From: Streptomyces sp. MNU76
GTDB taxonomy: Bacteria > Actinomycetota > Actinomycetes > Streptomycetales > Streptomycetaceae
NCBI RefSeq assembly: GCF_020982545.1
Contig: NZ_JAJKLK010000029.1
Span: 209,309 to 273,308, forward strand
Length of the DNA stretch: 64,000 nt
Direction: 5' to 3'
In this document: piece by piece, positions 8,518 to 17,076 of the stretch
Numbering within the stretch: position 1 is the first letter of the stretch
Layout of the letters: the number at the start of each line of letters is the position of its first letter
Made by a program: the position numbers and the translations under genes
Notes under the pieces: generated by a model
What the model saw: only the letters and a program-made list of their open reading frames with translations
Databases searched by the model: none
What the model was told of the DNA's origin: nothing

Positions 8518-8930
8518 CGTCTGACAACCGGCATCAGCTGCCACCGGAAGGCCAGTCCTGTCCTCCTGCTGCCCGGATGCGGGTATTGGCGATTTTCAGC
8601 CGTGGACTGTTGCTGTGGCCGGTTTAGGTGCATGGTGTGGGTGCGGGAACCGAGCCACCCCCGGGTGAGGTTCCCTCTGCCGGGTCCTGCCGTCGCCGAC
8701 GGCAGGACCCGCCGCGCCTCCCGGCTCCCCACGGGAGGCCTGCGGTTGCCCGCGCTCTGGTCCGGAGGCTCCCTGGCGCGGGCACAATCGCTCGAAGGTG
8801 CGTCCATGGCCCCACCCGCACGGCTCGTACTCAGCGAAACCACGTAACGGTCGCCGAGCGCTGGACAGCGATCCTGCGCCTGCGCGCACGCCTGCGGCGA
8901 GCCGAAGCGGACGAGCAGGTCGTGGCCGTC
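8518..8930. other. Intergenic region with hairpin
   Basis: About 400 bases between two pseudogenes. It contains a perfect 14-bp stem with a three-base loop, CGGGTCCTGCCGTC at 8681-8694 and its complement at 8698-8711, a plausible transcription terminator. No convincing gene otherwise. Confidence 0.5.
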
Positions 8931-8935
8931 CTCGG

Positions 8936-9323
8936 GGGACTCCAGAGCTTCCGGCCGGGGTCGCCTGGCCCGAGTGGCCGGGGCGCGGGCCCTTGTCCTT
9001 CGTCGCCTCGGTGCGGTGTGCCGCACTGCCCCGGGACGGCCTCTCGGCACAGTTCCCCCAGGACGGGACCCTGCTCTTCTTCTCCTCCGACGGCCAGGTG
9101 GACGAGGACGCCTTCGTCTCCGTCGACGACCCCGAGACCTGGGCAGGGGCCCAGGTGCTGTACGTACCGGAGGGCACCCCCGTCGACCCTGCTCGCCCAG
9201 TTCGGCGCCGACGGCGACGCGAGGACGACCTGGGGCGACGAGGGCACCCTGTACTGGCTCATCCGCGCTGAAGACCTCGCCGCCCGCCGATTCGACCAGG
9301 CCCGGCTCACCGTCCAGAGCTAG
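8936..9323 (+). pseudogene. DUF1963 (YwqG-like) protein fragment, frameshifted
   Basis: The segment LPAGVAWPEWPGRGPLSFVA, then CAALPRDGL and GTLLFFSSDGQVDEDAF, followed after a frame change near 9185 by LLAQFGADGD, GTLYWLIRAEDLAARRFDQA and the stop at 9323, is the core and C-terminus of a DUF1963 protein. The family is of unknown function. The N-terminal half and at least one reading-frame step are missing, so this is a remnant. Confidence 0.7.
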
Positions 9324-9394
9324 GAGGGGTCTTCCCAAACGGCATTGCACCATCGGTGACCGGCATGGATGCTGGCTCGTCGGAGGTATTGCAG

Positions 9395-9883
9395 ATGATC
9401 GACGTGGTGTTGCGGCTGTCAGTCCGTGACTTGGTGCACGCGGACCTGGCGTCGTGCGGGTGGGCGGGGTCCGACCACCATCTGGCCAACGTCGCCGAAC
9501 AGTTGGAACGTGTCCGGACCGGCGAGGTCGACTACCTCGCGGTCTGCCCGGCGACAGACATCCCCGTGGCGAAGGGCGGTGTCGACTACCAGGTCAAGGA
9601 AGGGGTCGGCACTCTGTGGCAGCTGGCGGTCCACCCCGCGTTGCGGTCGTGCGGGATCGGCGCGTTCCTCATCGCAGCCGGTGAACGGCGGATCAGGGAC
9701 CGCGGTCTGCGGCGGGCCGAACTCGGCGTGGAGGAAAGCAACCCCCGGGCCCGCGCGCTGTACGAAAGGCTGGGTTACGTCGCGTACGACCGCCGGCCGG
9801 ACTCGTGGATCGAGCAAGCCCCTGATGGGTCGTTGCGCCTCTACGAGACGACCTGCACGCTGATGCGGAAGGAACTCACGTAG
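9395..9883 (+). CDS. GNAT-family N-acetyltransferase
   Basis: A 162-residue single-domain acetyltransferase when started at ATG 9395, which has GGAGG at 9382-9386. Earlier in-frame starts (9356, 9365) lack one. Motif A with the acetyl-CoA pyrophosphate loop is LAVHPALRSCGIGAFLI, where the usual Q/RxxGxG/A is R-S-C-G-I-G. Motif B is NPRARALYERLGYVAYDR. Substrate unknown; the gene is isolated. Confidence 0.85.
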   Translation: MIDVVLRLSVRDLVHADLASCGWAGSDHHLANVAEQLERVRTGEVDYLAVCPATDIPVAKGGVDYQVKEGVGTLWQLAVHPALRSCGIGAFLIAAGERRIRDRGLRRAELGVEESNPRARALYERLGYVAYDRRPDSWIEQAPDGSLRLYETTCTLMRKELT

Positions 9884-10124
9884 GTTGCGGCGCCGCCGGC
9901 GGAACGGCGGCCGGCCGCCATCGCGGGTTTCCACGGAGGGCGTCACCTCCCGTCCACCTGCGAGAGCCGACCCGTTCCGCTTCGTTCCGGCGCCCCTTGT
10001 TGGACATCTGCCCAGTGTGACAGGGTGGTTCAACTCAGTACGATCCGTAACCGGGCCTATCGGATTGGACGGGTCGTGGCGTTGCCCGCTACCCCCACAA
10101 GGCGGTCGAGAAGGAAAGCCCCCT

Positions 10125-11636
10125 GTGTCATTCGCTCATCCGCTTCCCCAACTCGGCCCCGACCCCGAGACCGCCCCAGGGATGTCCGACGACGCACTCG
10201 TCGCCGCGCTGCGAATGTCCCGCACCATCGAGGGCACGACTCCCGTCGCCGCGCTGATCGCACGACATGGGCCGGCGGTCTCCGACTACGCGGAGATCTG
10301 CGCCTCGGGTTCCCCCGCGCTCTCGCGGGCGATCGCCTCCGCCGCGTTCCGCCAGGTGGTGCGGGAACTCCAGAGGGCCGGGTCCACCAGCGCCCTGCGC
10401 CCTCGCCTCCTCGTCACCGTGCGGGAGGCCGCGCGTGCGCGCTCGCAGACGGGCTCCGTCCCTGGGATGTCGTACGACCAGGCCGGGACCACCGACAGCG
10501 ACAGGTCACCCCATCCAATCGCCGAGAACCGGCTCCTGAGCCACACCGCCTTTTTCCGGCTTCCGAGGACTACGCAGTACGTCCTGTGGCACATGGACGT
10601 GGAAGCCGAACCGTCGGCCGTCCCCGCGGCCCTGCTCGGTATCGAAGGGGACATCCCGCCCTTCGAGTTGGACCGGGCACGGGAGCAATGGAGATCGGCG
10701 CTGCTGCGCACGCATGTCGAGAACTCGGCCGGGAGAGAGTGCCGGGACTACAGCCGCCTCCTCGACGCACCCTCCCGCAGTGCCGGCTCCACGCTGCCCG
10801 AGGTGCAGAGGCACCTGGACCAGTGTTCTTACTGCCGACACACAGCCGAGCAGCTGAGGCTCTGCGCCGGCGAACCGGGCGTTCTCCTGGCGGAAGCGCT
10901 CCTCGGCGAAAGCGCGCACCCCTACCTGACCGCGTGCCGGGGACGCCCTGCGCGGACAGCGCCCGTCACCACGGGCACCGCCGGAACCGACACCTCTCCC
11001 TCGGACAACGGGCGCACGACACCGAGGCCGACGAGGAAGAGAAGACCTCGCGCCGGCCGTAGAGGCACGAAGCTCGTCGTCGCCGGGATCGCCGCCGGGT
11101 CGGCCGCTGTCGCGGCAGTCCTCGTCGTGACCGGAACCTCGTCCGACGAAGCCGCACCTGTCCCGGGGGAGCAGCTGCCCACGCCCACGCCGTCCTCCTC
11201 GTCCCCCGCGGCCGCCACCGGCCTCCCCGTCTCCCCGGAGAGCGGCAGACTGCGCAACGCCGGCGCCGACCTGTGCATGGACGTACCCGGATCGCCGCCC
11301 GAGCGCGGCGCGGAGGTCACTCTGTCCCCCTGCTCGACCTCCAGTACACAGCGGTGGACCTATCTCCGGAGCGGGCTCCTGCGCAACGTCGCCGAACCGG
11401 ATCTGTGCCTCGACGCCGGAGGGGACGACGAGGTGCTGGACCTGGAGCTCTGCGACTCCTCGGGCGACCTCTCGTTCGGTCTCCGCTTCGAGTTGAGTCC
11501 CGAAGGGCAACTCTTCGCACGGGACGAGGGGAACCTCGTGATCGCCCCGGCCTCGCCCGAGGCCGGCACCATTCTGGTGCCGAGCCCTCGGAACGGGGAG
11601 GCGGAACAGCGATGGCTGGTCGAGCCGCTCTCTTGA
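10125..11636 (+). CDS. Membrane protein: sigma-70-like region, zinc-finger anti-sigma motif, TM helix, ricin-type lectin domain
   Basis: A 503-residue protein from GTG 10125, preceded by AAGGAAAG at 10111-10118; the upstream frame to 9885 is not family-like. Residues 20-190 read like a degenerate ECF sigma factor: LIARHGPAVSDYAEICASG as region 2 and AFFRLPRTTQYVLWHMDVEA as region 4. Next is a ZAS-type H230-x3-C234-x2-C237 anti-sigma motif (HLDQCSYC), a Ser/Thr/Pro stretch, one TM helix at about 317-337, a short Pro/Ser linker, and an extracellular ricin B-like beta-trefoil from about 375 to the end (repeats ADLCMDVPG, PDLCLDAGG). No separate sigma factor gene is adjacent. It may sense an exported carbohydrate or other ligand and act on transcription through the cytoplasmic part. 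Confidence 0.8.
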   Translation: MSFAHPLPQLGPDPETAPGMSDDALVAALRMSRTIEGTTPVAALIARHGPAVSDYAEICASGSPALSRAIASAAFRQVVRELQRAGSTSALRPRLLVTVREAARARSQTGSVPGMSYDQAGTTDSDRSPHPIAENRLLSHTAFFRLPRTTQYVLWHMDVEAEPSAVPAALLGIEGDIPPFELDRAREQWRSALLRTHVENSAGRECRDYSRLLDAPSRSAGSTLPEVQRHLDQCSYCRHTAEQLRLCAGEPGVLLAEALLGESAHPYLTACRGRPARTAPVTTGTAGTDTSPSDNGRTTPRPTRKRRPRAGRRGTKLVVAGIAAGSAAVAAVLVVTGTSSDEAAPVPGEQLPTPTPSSSSPAAATGLPVSPESGRLRNAGADLCMDVPGSPPERGAEVTLSPCSTSSTQRWTYLRSGLLRNVAEPDLCLDAGGDDEVLDLELCDSSGDLSFGLRFELSPEGQLFARDEGNLVIAPASPEAGTILVPSPRNGEAEQRWLVEPLS

Positions 11637-11720
11637 GCGACCACGCCTCCCGTGCCCGCAGTTGACGTCGGCGCACGCATCGGGTGCGGCTGGGGCTCGA
11701 TATTCGAGTGAACGTACGGG

Positions 11721-12494
11721 ATGAGTGTGCGTAGGGTGACGGGCGTGGACCCAGCTGACTTCTATACCGGCATCGTCGCAGAGATCTATGGACCGCTGAA
11801 GTCCTTCTCTCAGGACCCGGAGCCCTACGCGGCATTCGTCGAACAGGCCGGCGGGCCGGCGTTGGAGCTGGGGTGCGGGGACGGTGATCCCTTGCTGGAA
11901 CTGCGGCGGCGTGGTCTGGAGGTCGAGGGCGTCGACTCCTCCGGGGACATGCTGGAGCGGCTCCGCGAGCGGGCGGACGAGCAGGGCGTGTCCGTGACCG
12001 TGTTTCACCAGCGGATGGAGGCCTTGGAGTTGCCTCGCCGCTACCGGGCGATCTTCCTGGCCGGGCCGACGTTCACCCTGTTGCCCGACGACGCGACCGC
12101 ACTGGCCGCTCTGCGTCGAATCCGCGCCCACCTCACCGACGACGGCACCGCGCTGGTGCCCCTGTTCGTTCCCGAACCGACCCTCGCCGAACAGATCGGT
12201 CACGTGCGCACGGCCACCTCGCCCGACGGCGCCGAACTCCGGGTGTCTGTCGTCGCGGAGGAACGTGACGAGCGGGCCCGGACCCAGACGGCGCAGCTGC
12301 GTTACGAACGCCACCACGGCTCCGAGAGCAGTGTGGTGGAGCGCCCGTGGGTCCTGCACTGGTATCCCCGAGATGTGTTTGAGCACCTGGCCGCGGGTGC
12401 CGGCCTGACCGCAACCGCGGTCACCGACCAGCAAGGCAAGCCCGCACCCGCAGAAGCCACCAACGTGCACTTCCGACTTCAGCCCGCCGTTTGA
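11721..12494 (+). CDS. Class I SAM-dependent methyltransferase
   Basis: A 257-residue protein (ATG 11721; an internal GTG at 11745 just before DPADFYTG is the main alternative). The nucleotide-binding motif is ALELGCGDGDPLLELRRRG, followed by VEGVDSSGDML. The C-terminal half has PWVLHWYPRDVFEHL typical of Methyltransf_25/11 proteins of unknown acceptor. The last 74 bases overlap antisense the open tail of the truncated GntR gene, which supports that tail being spurious. Confidence 0.85.
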   Translation: MSVRRVTGVDPADFYTGIVAEIYGPLKSFSQDPEPYAAFVEQAGGPALELGCGDGDPLLELRRRGLEVEGVDSSGDMLERLRERADEQGVSVTVFHQRMEALELPRRYRAIFLAGPTFTLLPDDATALAALRRIRAHLTDDGTALVPLFVPEPTLAEQIGHVRTATSPDGAELRVSVVAEERDERARTQTAQLRYERHHGSESSVVERPWVLHWYPRDVFEHLAAGAGLTATAVTDQQGKPAPAEATNVHFRLQPAV

Positions 12495-13002
12495 GCGTTC
12501 CCGCTCCCAGCGGGTTCCCGGCGCTGCTGATGCTCACGTTGTGGCGATGGCGGGCTGACCTGTCGGCCCACGTGGACCCACAGTTGAGCGTCTCGACGTC
12601 GTCGCGGGCGTCGCGCATGGCGTCCAGGTGCTGCTTCACCTGGGCCAGTTGTGCGTCGGAGATCCGGGTGGAGGCCAGCGCCGTGGCCGCCGGTTCGAGC
12701 GGACTCCGCACCTCCATCAGGTCGAGCAGCGCCCCCGAGTCGCCCTGGAGGAGTTCCACCGCACCACCGAGGCTCTCCAGAAGGAGACTCGGCTGGAGGC
12801 TGGTGACATAGGTGCCGTCACCCCGCCTCACCTCCAGCACCCGCGCGACGGCCAGCGCCTTCACCGCCTCCCGCGCCAGATTGCGGGACAGTCCCAGCTG
12901 GGCCGCCAGTTCCGGCTCCGGCGGCAGCTTCGAACCCGGAGGGAGGGTGCCGGTCCGGATCAGCTCACGGATCCGTTCGATGGCCTTGTCCGTCAGAGAC
13001 AC
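12421..13002 (-). pseudogene. FadR-type GntR regulator, FCD domain truncated
   Basis: The N-terminal winged helix (about residues 5-70: AIERIRELIRTGTLPPGSKL, LAAQLGLSRNLAREAVKAL) and the first two helices of the FCD ligand domain are normal. After ARDDVETL the sequence no longer follows the family: the His-containing helices are replaced by CGSTWADRSARHRHNVS and an Arg-rich tail that runs into the methyltransferase gene. FadR-type regulators need about 220-240 residues with a complete FCD. I infer deletion of the C-terminal part about 12510-12560. It is the last gene of the sugar-acid operon and would have been its regulator, overlapping the aldo-keto reductase end by 38 bases. Confidence 0.7.
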
Positions 13003-14005
13003 CGCGCACCCCTCCCCGCGCGCTTGTTTCGCACACGTCCGATCTGATCAGCCCTCGCGCGCGAAGGTCCTCCCAGAGACTCTCGGGCACGCGACGGCGG
13101 TGGAGTTCCACGTTCCGTGCGACCTGGTCCGCGTTCCGCATACCGAGAGTGACGTTGATGATACTGGGGTGCGTGAAGGGGAACGCGATGGCCGCGGCGG
13201 GCAGGCTGACGCCGTGGCCTTCGCAGACGTCGGCGATCGCGAGGGCTCGGGCGACGAGTTCCGGCGGGGCGTCCTGGTAGTCGTACTTCATCCCCTCCGC
13301 GGGCCGGTCGCGGGAGAGCAGACCGGAGTTGAACACCCCCACCGCGACCACGCTCTTGCCGTGTTCCAGCGCGGCGGGCAGCACGTCGTCCAGCGCCGAC
13401 TGATCGAGCAGGCTGTAGCGCCCGGCCAGCATGACCACGTCGGCGGCGGTCTCGCGCAGGAAGCGGGCGAGCATCGCCGACTGGTTCATGCCCGCGCCGA
13501 CGGCTCCGACGACTCCCTGGTCACGCAGGTCCGCGAGCGTCGGCATGGCCTCGTCGACGGCCTGCCGCCAGTGGTCGTCGGGGTCGTGCAGGTACACGAC
13601 GTCCAGCCGGTCGAGGCCGGTGCGCTCCAGGGTGTCCGCGACGGAGCGCAGCACTCCGTCGCGGCTGAAGTCCCAGCGTCGGCGCAGGTCGTCCCGTACG
13701 ACGAAGCCCTCGCCGTCGACGCCGCGCGGACGCTCGTTGGGGACCAGCAGACGGCCCACCTTGGAGGAGACGACGTACGCCTCACGCGGACGGTCCCGCA
13801 GAGCCGCGCCCAGACGCTGCTCGGAGAGGCCGAGGCCGTAGTGGGGTGCCGTGTCGAAGTACCGGATGCCGGCATCCCAGGCGGCGTCGACCGCGGCGGC
13901 CGCGTCGGAGGCGGGGGTGACCCGGTAGTGGTTGCCGATGACCGAGGCTCCGAAGCCGAGTTCGGTGAGTTCCACGCGTGTGGGGTGGGTCTTCCGGCGC
14001 TGCAA
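12965..14005 (-). CDS. Aldo-keto reductase, probable L-fucose (D-threo-aldose) 1-dehydrogenase
   Basis: A 346-residue TIM-barrel AKR. TTG 14005 is the start, supported by GAGGAGAAC just upstream. The catalytic tetrad is visible: Asp and Tyr in YFDTAPHYG, Lys in VVSSKVGR and His in VVYLHDPDD. The whole-length pattern, including the extended C-terminus with INVTLGMRNADQVARNV, fits the pyridoxal/galactose/L-fucose dehydrogenase branch that oxidises the sugar C1 to a lactone with NAD(P)+. In this operon it is the natural first oxidative step feeding the lactonase at 17 kb. Confidence 0.85.
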   Translation of the reverse strand: MQRRKTHPTRVELTELGFGASVIGNHYRVTPASDAAAAVDAAWDAGIRYFDTAPHYGLGLSEQRLGAALRDRPREAYVVSSKVGRLLVPNERPRGVDGEGFVVRDDLRRRWDFSRDGVLRSVADTLERTGLDRLDVVYLHDPDDHWRQAVDEAMPTLADLRDQGVVGAVGAGMNQSAMLARFLRETAADVVMLAGRYSLLDQSALDDVLPAALEHGKSVVAVGVFNSGLLSRDRPAEGMKYDYQDAPPELVARALAIADVCEGHGVSLPAAAIAFPFTHPSIINVTLGMRNADQVARNVELHRRRVPESLWEDLRARGLIRSDVCETSARGGVRGVSDGQGHRTDP

Positions 14006-14038
14006 GACGTTCTCCTCGGGATGTCGATCGGCATGCGG

Positions 14039-15088
14039 TCAACGTCTGACATGGGCGGAGTCGCCGGCCATGAGCGCCTCGACCTCGGCCAGGGAGGCCA
14101 TGGACACATCGCCGGGGGTGGTCATGGTGAGCGCGCCGTGGGCGGTGCCGTAGGCGAGGGCACGCTCCAGGCCGGCGCCGGACAGCAGGCCGTGGATCAG
14201 CCCGGCGGCGAACGCGTCGCCGGAGCCGATCCGGTCCAGGACGTGCAGTCCCGGCATGCGCGGCCCCGTGACGAAGTCGCTCTCCCGCGACCAGGCGGCC
14301 GAGGACCAGTCGTTCACGCCGGCCGACGGCACGTTCCGCAGGGTCGTCGCCAGCACCCTGGCCCCCGGTACCCGGCCCGCCACCTCCGACAGCGCGTCCG
14401 CGACCTCGTCGGCCTCGATCCGCACCGCACCGGGGTGCTTCCCGGCCAGGCCCAGAGCCCCCACCACGACGTCGGCGTAGGGGGCGAGCCGCAGGTCGAC
14501 CTCGCGCGCCAGGTCAGGGCCGCCCCGGCCGGCCCAGAGACTGGGGCGGTAGTTGGGGTCGTAGGAGACGGTGACGCCGTGCCGACGGGCAGCGGCCATC
14601 GCCTCCTCCGCCACCTCCGCCGTGGTGTCCGAGAGGCCGGCGAAGACACCCCCGGTGTGGAACCAGCGCACGCCCGGGGTGAAGACCGCGTCCCAGTCGA
14701 CGGCGCCGGGCCGCAGCTGCGAGATCGCGGTGTGGGCGCGGTCGCTCACCCCCACGGCTCCTCGGATGCCGAAACCCCGCTCGACGAAGTTCAGCCCGTT
14801 GCGGGCGGTGCGGCCGATCCCGTCGTCCGGCACCCAGCGGATCAGTGAGGTGTCGACCCCACCCTGGAGGACGAGATCCTCGGTGAGGCGTCCCACCGCG
14901 TTGTCCACCAGAACCGTCACCACGGCTGTGCGCAGGCCGAAGCAGCGGCGCAGACCGCGTACGACGTTGTACTCGCCGCCGCCCTCCCACACCTGGAACG
15001 TCCGGGTGGTGCGGATCCGGCCCTCACCCGGGTCGAAGCGGAGCATCACCTCGCCCAGGGCCACCACGTCCGGCGCGAGCCCGCTCAT
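14039..15088 (-). CDS. kdgK: PfkB-family sugar kinase, 2-keto-3-deoxygluconate kinase-like
   Basis: A 349-residue ribokinase-fold kinase from ATG 15088, overlapping the aldolase stop by ATGA, so translation is coupled. N-terminal substrate-lid segment VALGEVMLRFDPGEGRIRTT and GGGEYNVV resemble KDG kinases. The PfkB signature with catalytic Asp is DRIGSGDAFAAGL near residue 290. KDG kinase phosphorylates the C6 hydroxyl, which 2-keto-3-deoxy-L-fuconate lacks, so this gene hints that the operon also handles a non-deoxy sugar acid or that the kinase has shifted specificity. Confidence 0.85.
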   Translation of the reverse strand: MSGLAPDVVALGEVMLRFDPGEGRIRTTRTFQVWEGGGEYNVVRGLRRCFGLRTAVVTVLVDNAVGRLTEDLVLQGGVDTSLIRWVPDDGIGRTARNGLNFVERGFGIRGAVGVSDRAHTAISQLRPGAVDWDAVFTPGVRWFHTGGVFAGLSDTTAEVAEEAMAAARRHGVTVSYDPNYRPSLWAGRGGPDLAREVDLRLAPYADVVVGALGLAGKHPGAVRIEADEVADALSEVAGRVPGARVLATTLRNVPSAGVNDWSSAAWSRESDFVTGPRMPGLHVLDRIGSGDAFAAGLIHGLLSGAGLERALAYGTAHGALTMTTPGDVSMASLAEVEALMAGDSAHVRR

Positions 15089-15714
15089 GCCGCGCTCCCG
15101 ACCACGGCCTCGGCCGTCAACCGCCGGATCTCCGCGTAGTCGCCACGCTCCAGGTGGTCGGCGGTGGCCATCCAGGTACCGCCGACCGCGACGACCGCAG
15201 CGTGGGACAGATAGCCGGGCAGCTGGGCCGCGCGGATGCCGCCGGTCGGCACGAACCGCGCCTGCGGGAAGGGCGCCGCCAGGGCCCGGAGCATCGACGT
15301 ACCTCCGAGCGGCTCGGCGGGGAAGAGCTTCACGGTGTCGAGGCCGGCCCGCAGCGCGCGCATCAGCTCGGAGGCGGTGGCGATGCCCGGCACGGCCGGT
15401 ACCTCCAACTCGGCGCATTTCTCCAGGACCTCGTCGTCCAGGCCGGGTGACACGACGAAGCGGGCTCCGGCCTCGACGGCTCGCTCCGCCTGCTCGGCAC
15501 TGAGGACGGTGCCGGCTCCGACGGTCAGTTCACCGTGGGCCGCCATCGCTTTCACGACCTGCACGGCGTCCGGGGCGCGGAAGGTGACCTCGGCGCACCG
15601 CGCCCCGCCCGCCGCCAGGCACTCGGCGAGCGGGGCGGCCATCGCGGCGGACGGCACGGTCAGCACCGGCAGGATGCGGGCGCCGGCGAGCACGGAGGAC
15701 AGATCGGCGGTCAT
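15085..15714 (-). CDS. eda: KDPG/KHG-type aldolase (class I)
   Basis: A 209-residue class I aldolase, the usual family length. The catalytic Glu lies in CAEVTFRAPDAV, the GAGTVLSAEQAERAVEAGAR block is diagnostic, and the Schiff-base lysine is in DTVKLFPAEPLGG; the phosphate or carboxylate site loop is VPTGGI. The ATG at 15714 overlaps the stop codon of the upstream SDR remnant. It would cleave a 2-keto-3-deoxy sugar acid (phosphate) to pyruvate and an aldehyde: glyceraldehyde 3-phosphate for KDPG, or L-lactaldehyde if 2-keto-3-deoxy-L-fuconate is used. Confidence 0.9.
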   Translation of the reverse strand: MTADLSSVLAGARILPVLTVPSAAMAAPLAECLAAGGARCAEVTFRAPDAVQVVKAMAAHGELTVGAGTVLSAEQAERAVEAGARFVVSPGLDDEVLEKCAELEVPAVPGIATASELMRALRAGLDTVKLFPAEPLGGTSMLRALAAPFPQARFVPTGGIRAAQLPGYLSHAAVVAVGGTWMATADHLERGDYAEIRRLTAEAVVGSAA

Positions 15715-15890
15715 CGGCCCAGCCATCCGCCGTCGACGGGCAGCACGGTGCCGTGGGCGTAGGCGGCGGCGTCCGAGGCGAGGAACACGCTGGCCCCTGC
15801 CAGGTCGTCGGCCGTGCCCCAGCGTCCGGCCGGGATGCGGTCGAGGATGGCCCGGCTGCGGGTGGGATCGTCCCGCAAAGCCTGGGTCCG
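15711..15890 (-). pseudogene. C-terminal fragment of an SDR sugar-acid dehydrogenase
   Basis: Only the last 55 to 60 codons of a short-chain dehydrogenase remain: ILDRIPAGRWGTADDLAGAS, VFLASDAAAYAHGTVLPVDG and GWLGR, ending at TGA 15711-15713, which overlaps the aldolase ATG. This ending is typical of KduD-like and 2-keto-3-deoxy-L-fuconate dehydrogenases. The Rossmann fold and Ser-Tyr-Lys triad are gone; the sequence joins directly to the middle of a zinc dehydrogenase gene near 15885-15890. Confidence 0.85.
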
Positions 15891-16642
15891 CCGAGGACTT
15901 CGACCGCCGTCTGCACACCGCCCGCCGCGCCGGAGACCTCGAAAGCGACGTCCGCGCCCGCGTCGCCGGTCCACTTCCGGACCAGCGTCGGTATCTCGTC
16001 CTCGGACGGGTTCCAGACCGTCAGCCCCAACTCCTCGGCGAGCCGCCGCCGGTGGGCGCTCGGCTCCACGACCCGGACCTCGGCGCCCGTCGCCCGGGCG
16101 ACCAGCGCGATCAGGACGCCGACGGGCCCGCCGCCGACGACCACGGCCTTCTCGCCCGCGCTGACCTTCGCCCGGCCCACGTCGTGCACGGCGACCGCCG
16201 TCGGTTCGACGAGTGCGGCCCGGTCCAACGGCAGGGAGTCGGGCAACCGGACGAGGGTGGAGGCCGGCACGGTCCAGCGCTGCTGCATCGCGCCGGGGGA
16301 GTCGATGCCGATGAAGTCCAGGTGCTGACACACGTGCCGGTGGCCGGCGCGGCAGGCGGGGCAGGTGCCGTCCCAGCGCAGCGGCATCACGGTCACCGCG
16401 TCACCGGGCCGCCAACCCTCCACGCCCGGCCCGACCCGGACGACTCGTCCGGACATCTCGTGCCCGAGGACGGCGGGCGTACGCACCCGGGCGTCCATGT
16501 CGCCGTGGAACATGTGCAGGTCGGTGCCGCAGATGCCGACGTAGGCGGGGGCCAGCTCGACCTCGCCGGGGCCCGGTGACGCGTCGAGCGCGGGGGCGGT
16601 GTCGAGGGTGCGGGCGGCGGTGTAGCGGACGGCGAGTGTCAT
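15891..16642 (-). pseudogene. Zinc-dependent alcohol/sugar dehydrogenase, 3' end deleted
   Basis: The first 250 residues of a medium-chain dehydrogenase from ATG 16642. The catalytic zinc region GICGTDLHMFHGDMDARVRT and GHEMSGRVV, the structural cysteines CPACRAGHRHVC and the cofactor loop VVVGGGPVGVLIALVAR are all present. The sequence then breaks off after GGVQTAVEVLGG and continues as the SDR fragment. About 90 C-terminal residues of this enzyme and about 190 N-terminal residues of the SDR are missing, as expected for one deletion of roughly 0.8-0.9 kb. The start overlaps the FucU stop (ATGA). Confidence 0.85.
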
Positions 16643-17076
16643 CGTGTTCTCAGGGTCCCTTCAGCGCGGACGCCGATGGTCAGCAGCAGGTTGGCGTAGG
16701 TGCGGATGTCGGCGGTGACGATCGCCAGTGCCAGGTCGGGCGAGCGGGCGGCGTCGTAGAACTCGAAGCGGCCGAGGGGCTGGACCGGCGCCGGTGCGAG
16801 CAGAGAGCGGTACTCGGTGACGGCCGGCGGTTCCGGTTCGTCCTCCGGTGGCACCATCACCTGGGCCGACTCCACGGGCACGGCGCGCAGCAGGACCTGG
16901 AGCACGGTGGTGACGTCGAGCAGACCGGGGGTCAGGTTGAGGTGGACGGTCCGGGCACGCTCGCCGACGGCGGTGCTCGCGGGATAGTGGCCGTCGGCGA
17001 GCAGTACGCGGGCGCCGTGGCCGGCTCCGGCCAGGGACCGCAGGATCTCGGGGTGCAGAAGATCGGTCAGGAGCAC
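16639..17076 (-). CDS. fucU: RbsD/FucU-family sugar mutarotase
   Basis: A 145-residue protein from GTG 17076, with GAAAGGG upstream. The opening LLTDLLHPEILRSLAGAGHG, the ADGHYP catalytic-site segment and the terminal GRFEFYDAARSPDLALAIVT with tyrosine-containing TYANLLLTIGV match the RbsD/FucU fold, which interconverts sugar anomers as a decamer. FucU rather than RbsD is chosen from the fucose-acid neighbours. It starts 10 bases inside the end of the lactonase gene and ends overlapping the next start, so it is tightly coupled within the operon. Confidence 0.85.
   Translation of the reverse strand: MLLTDLLHPEILRSLAGAGHGARVLLADGHYPASTAVGERARTVHLNLTPGLLDVTTVLQVLLRAVPVESAQVMVPPEDEPEPPAVTEYRSLLAPAPVQPLGRFEFYDAARSPDLALAIVTADIRTYANLLLTIGVRAEGTLRTR

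Noticed and set aside
10506..12470. 654-codon minus-strand frame covering the sigma/lectin gene and the methyltransferase
   Set aside because: Long antisense frames are normal in very GC-rich DNA; both + strand genes have recognisable domains and start signals.
12812..14848. 678-codon + strand frame opposite the aldo-keto reductase and kinase
   Set aside because: Composition is Gly/Val/Arg/His-rich without any domain; the minus-strand enzymes are certain.
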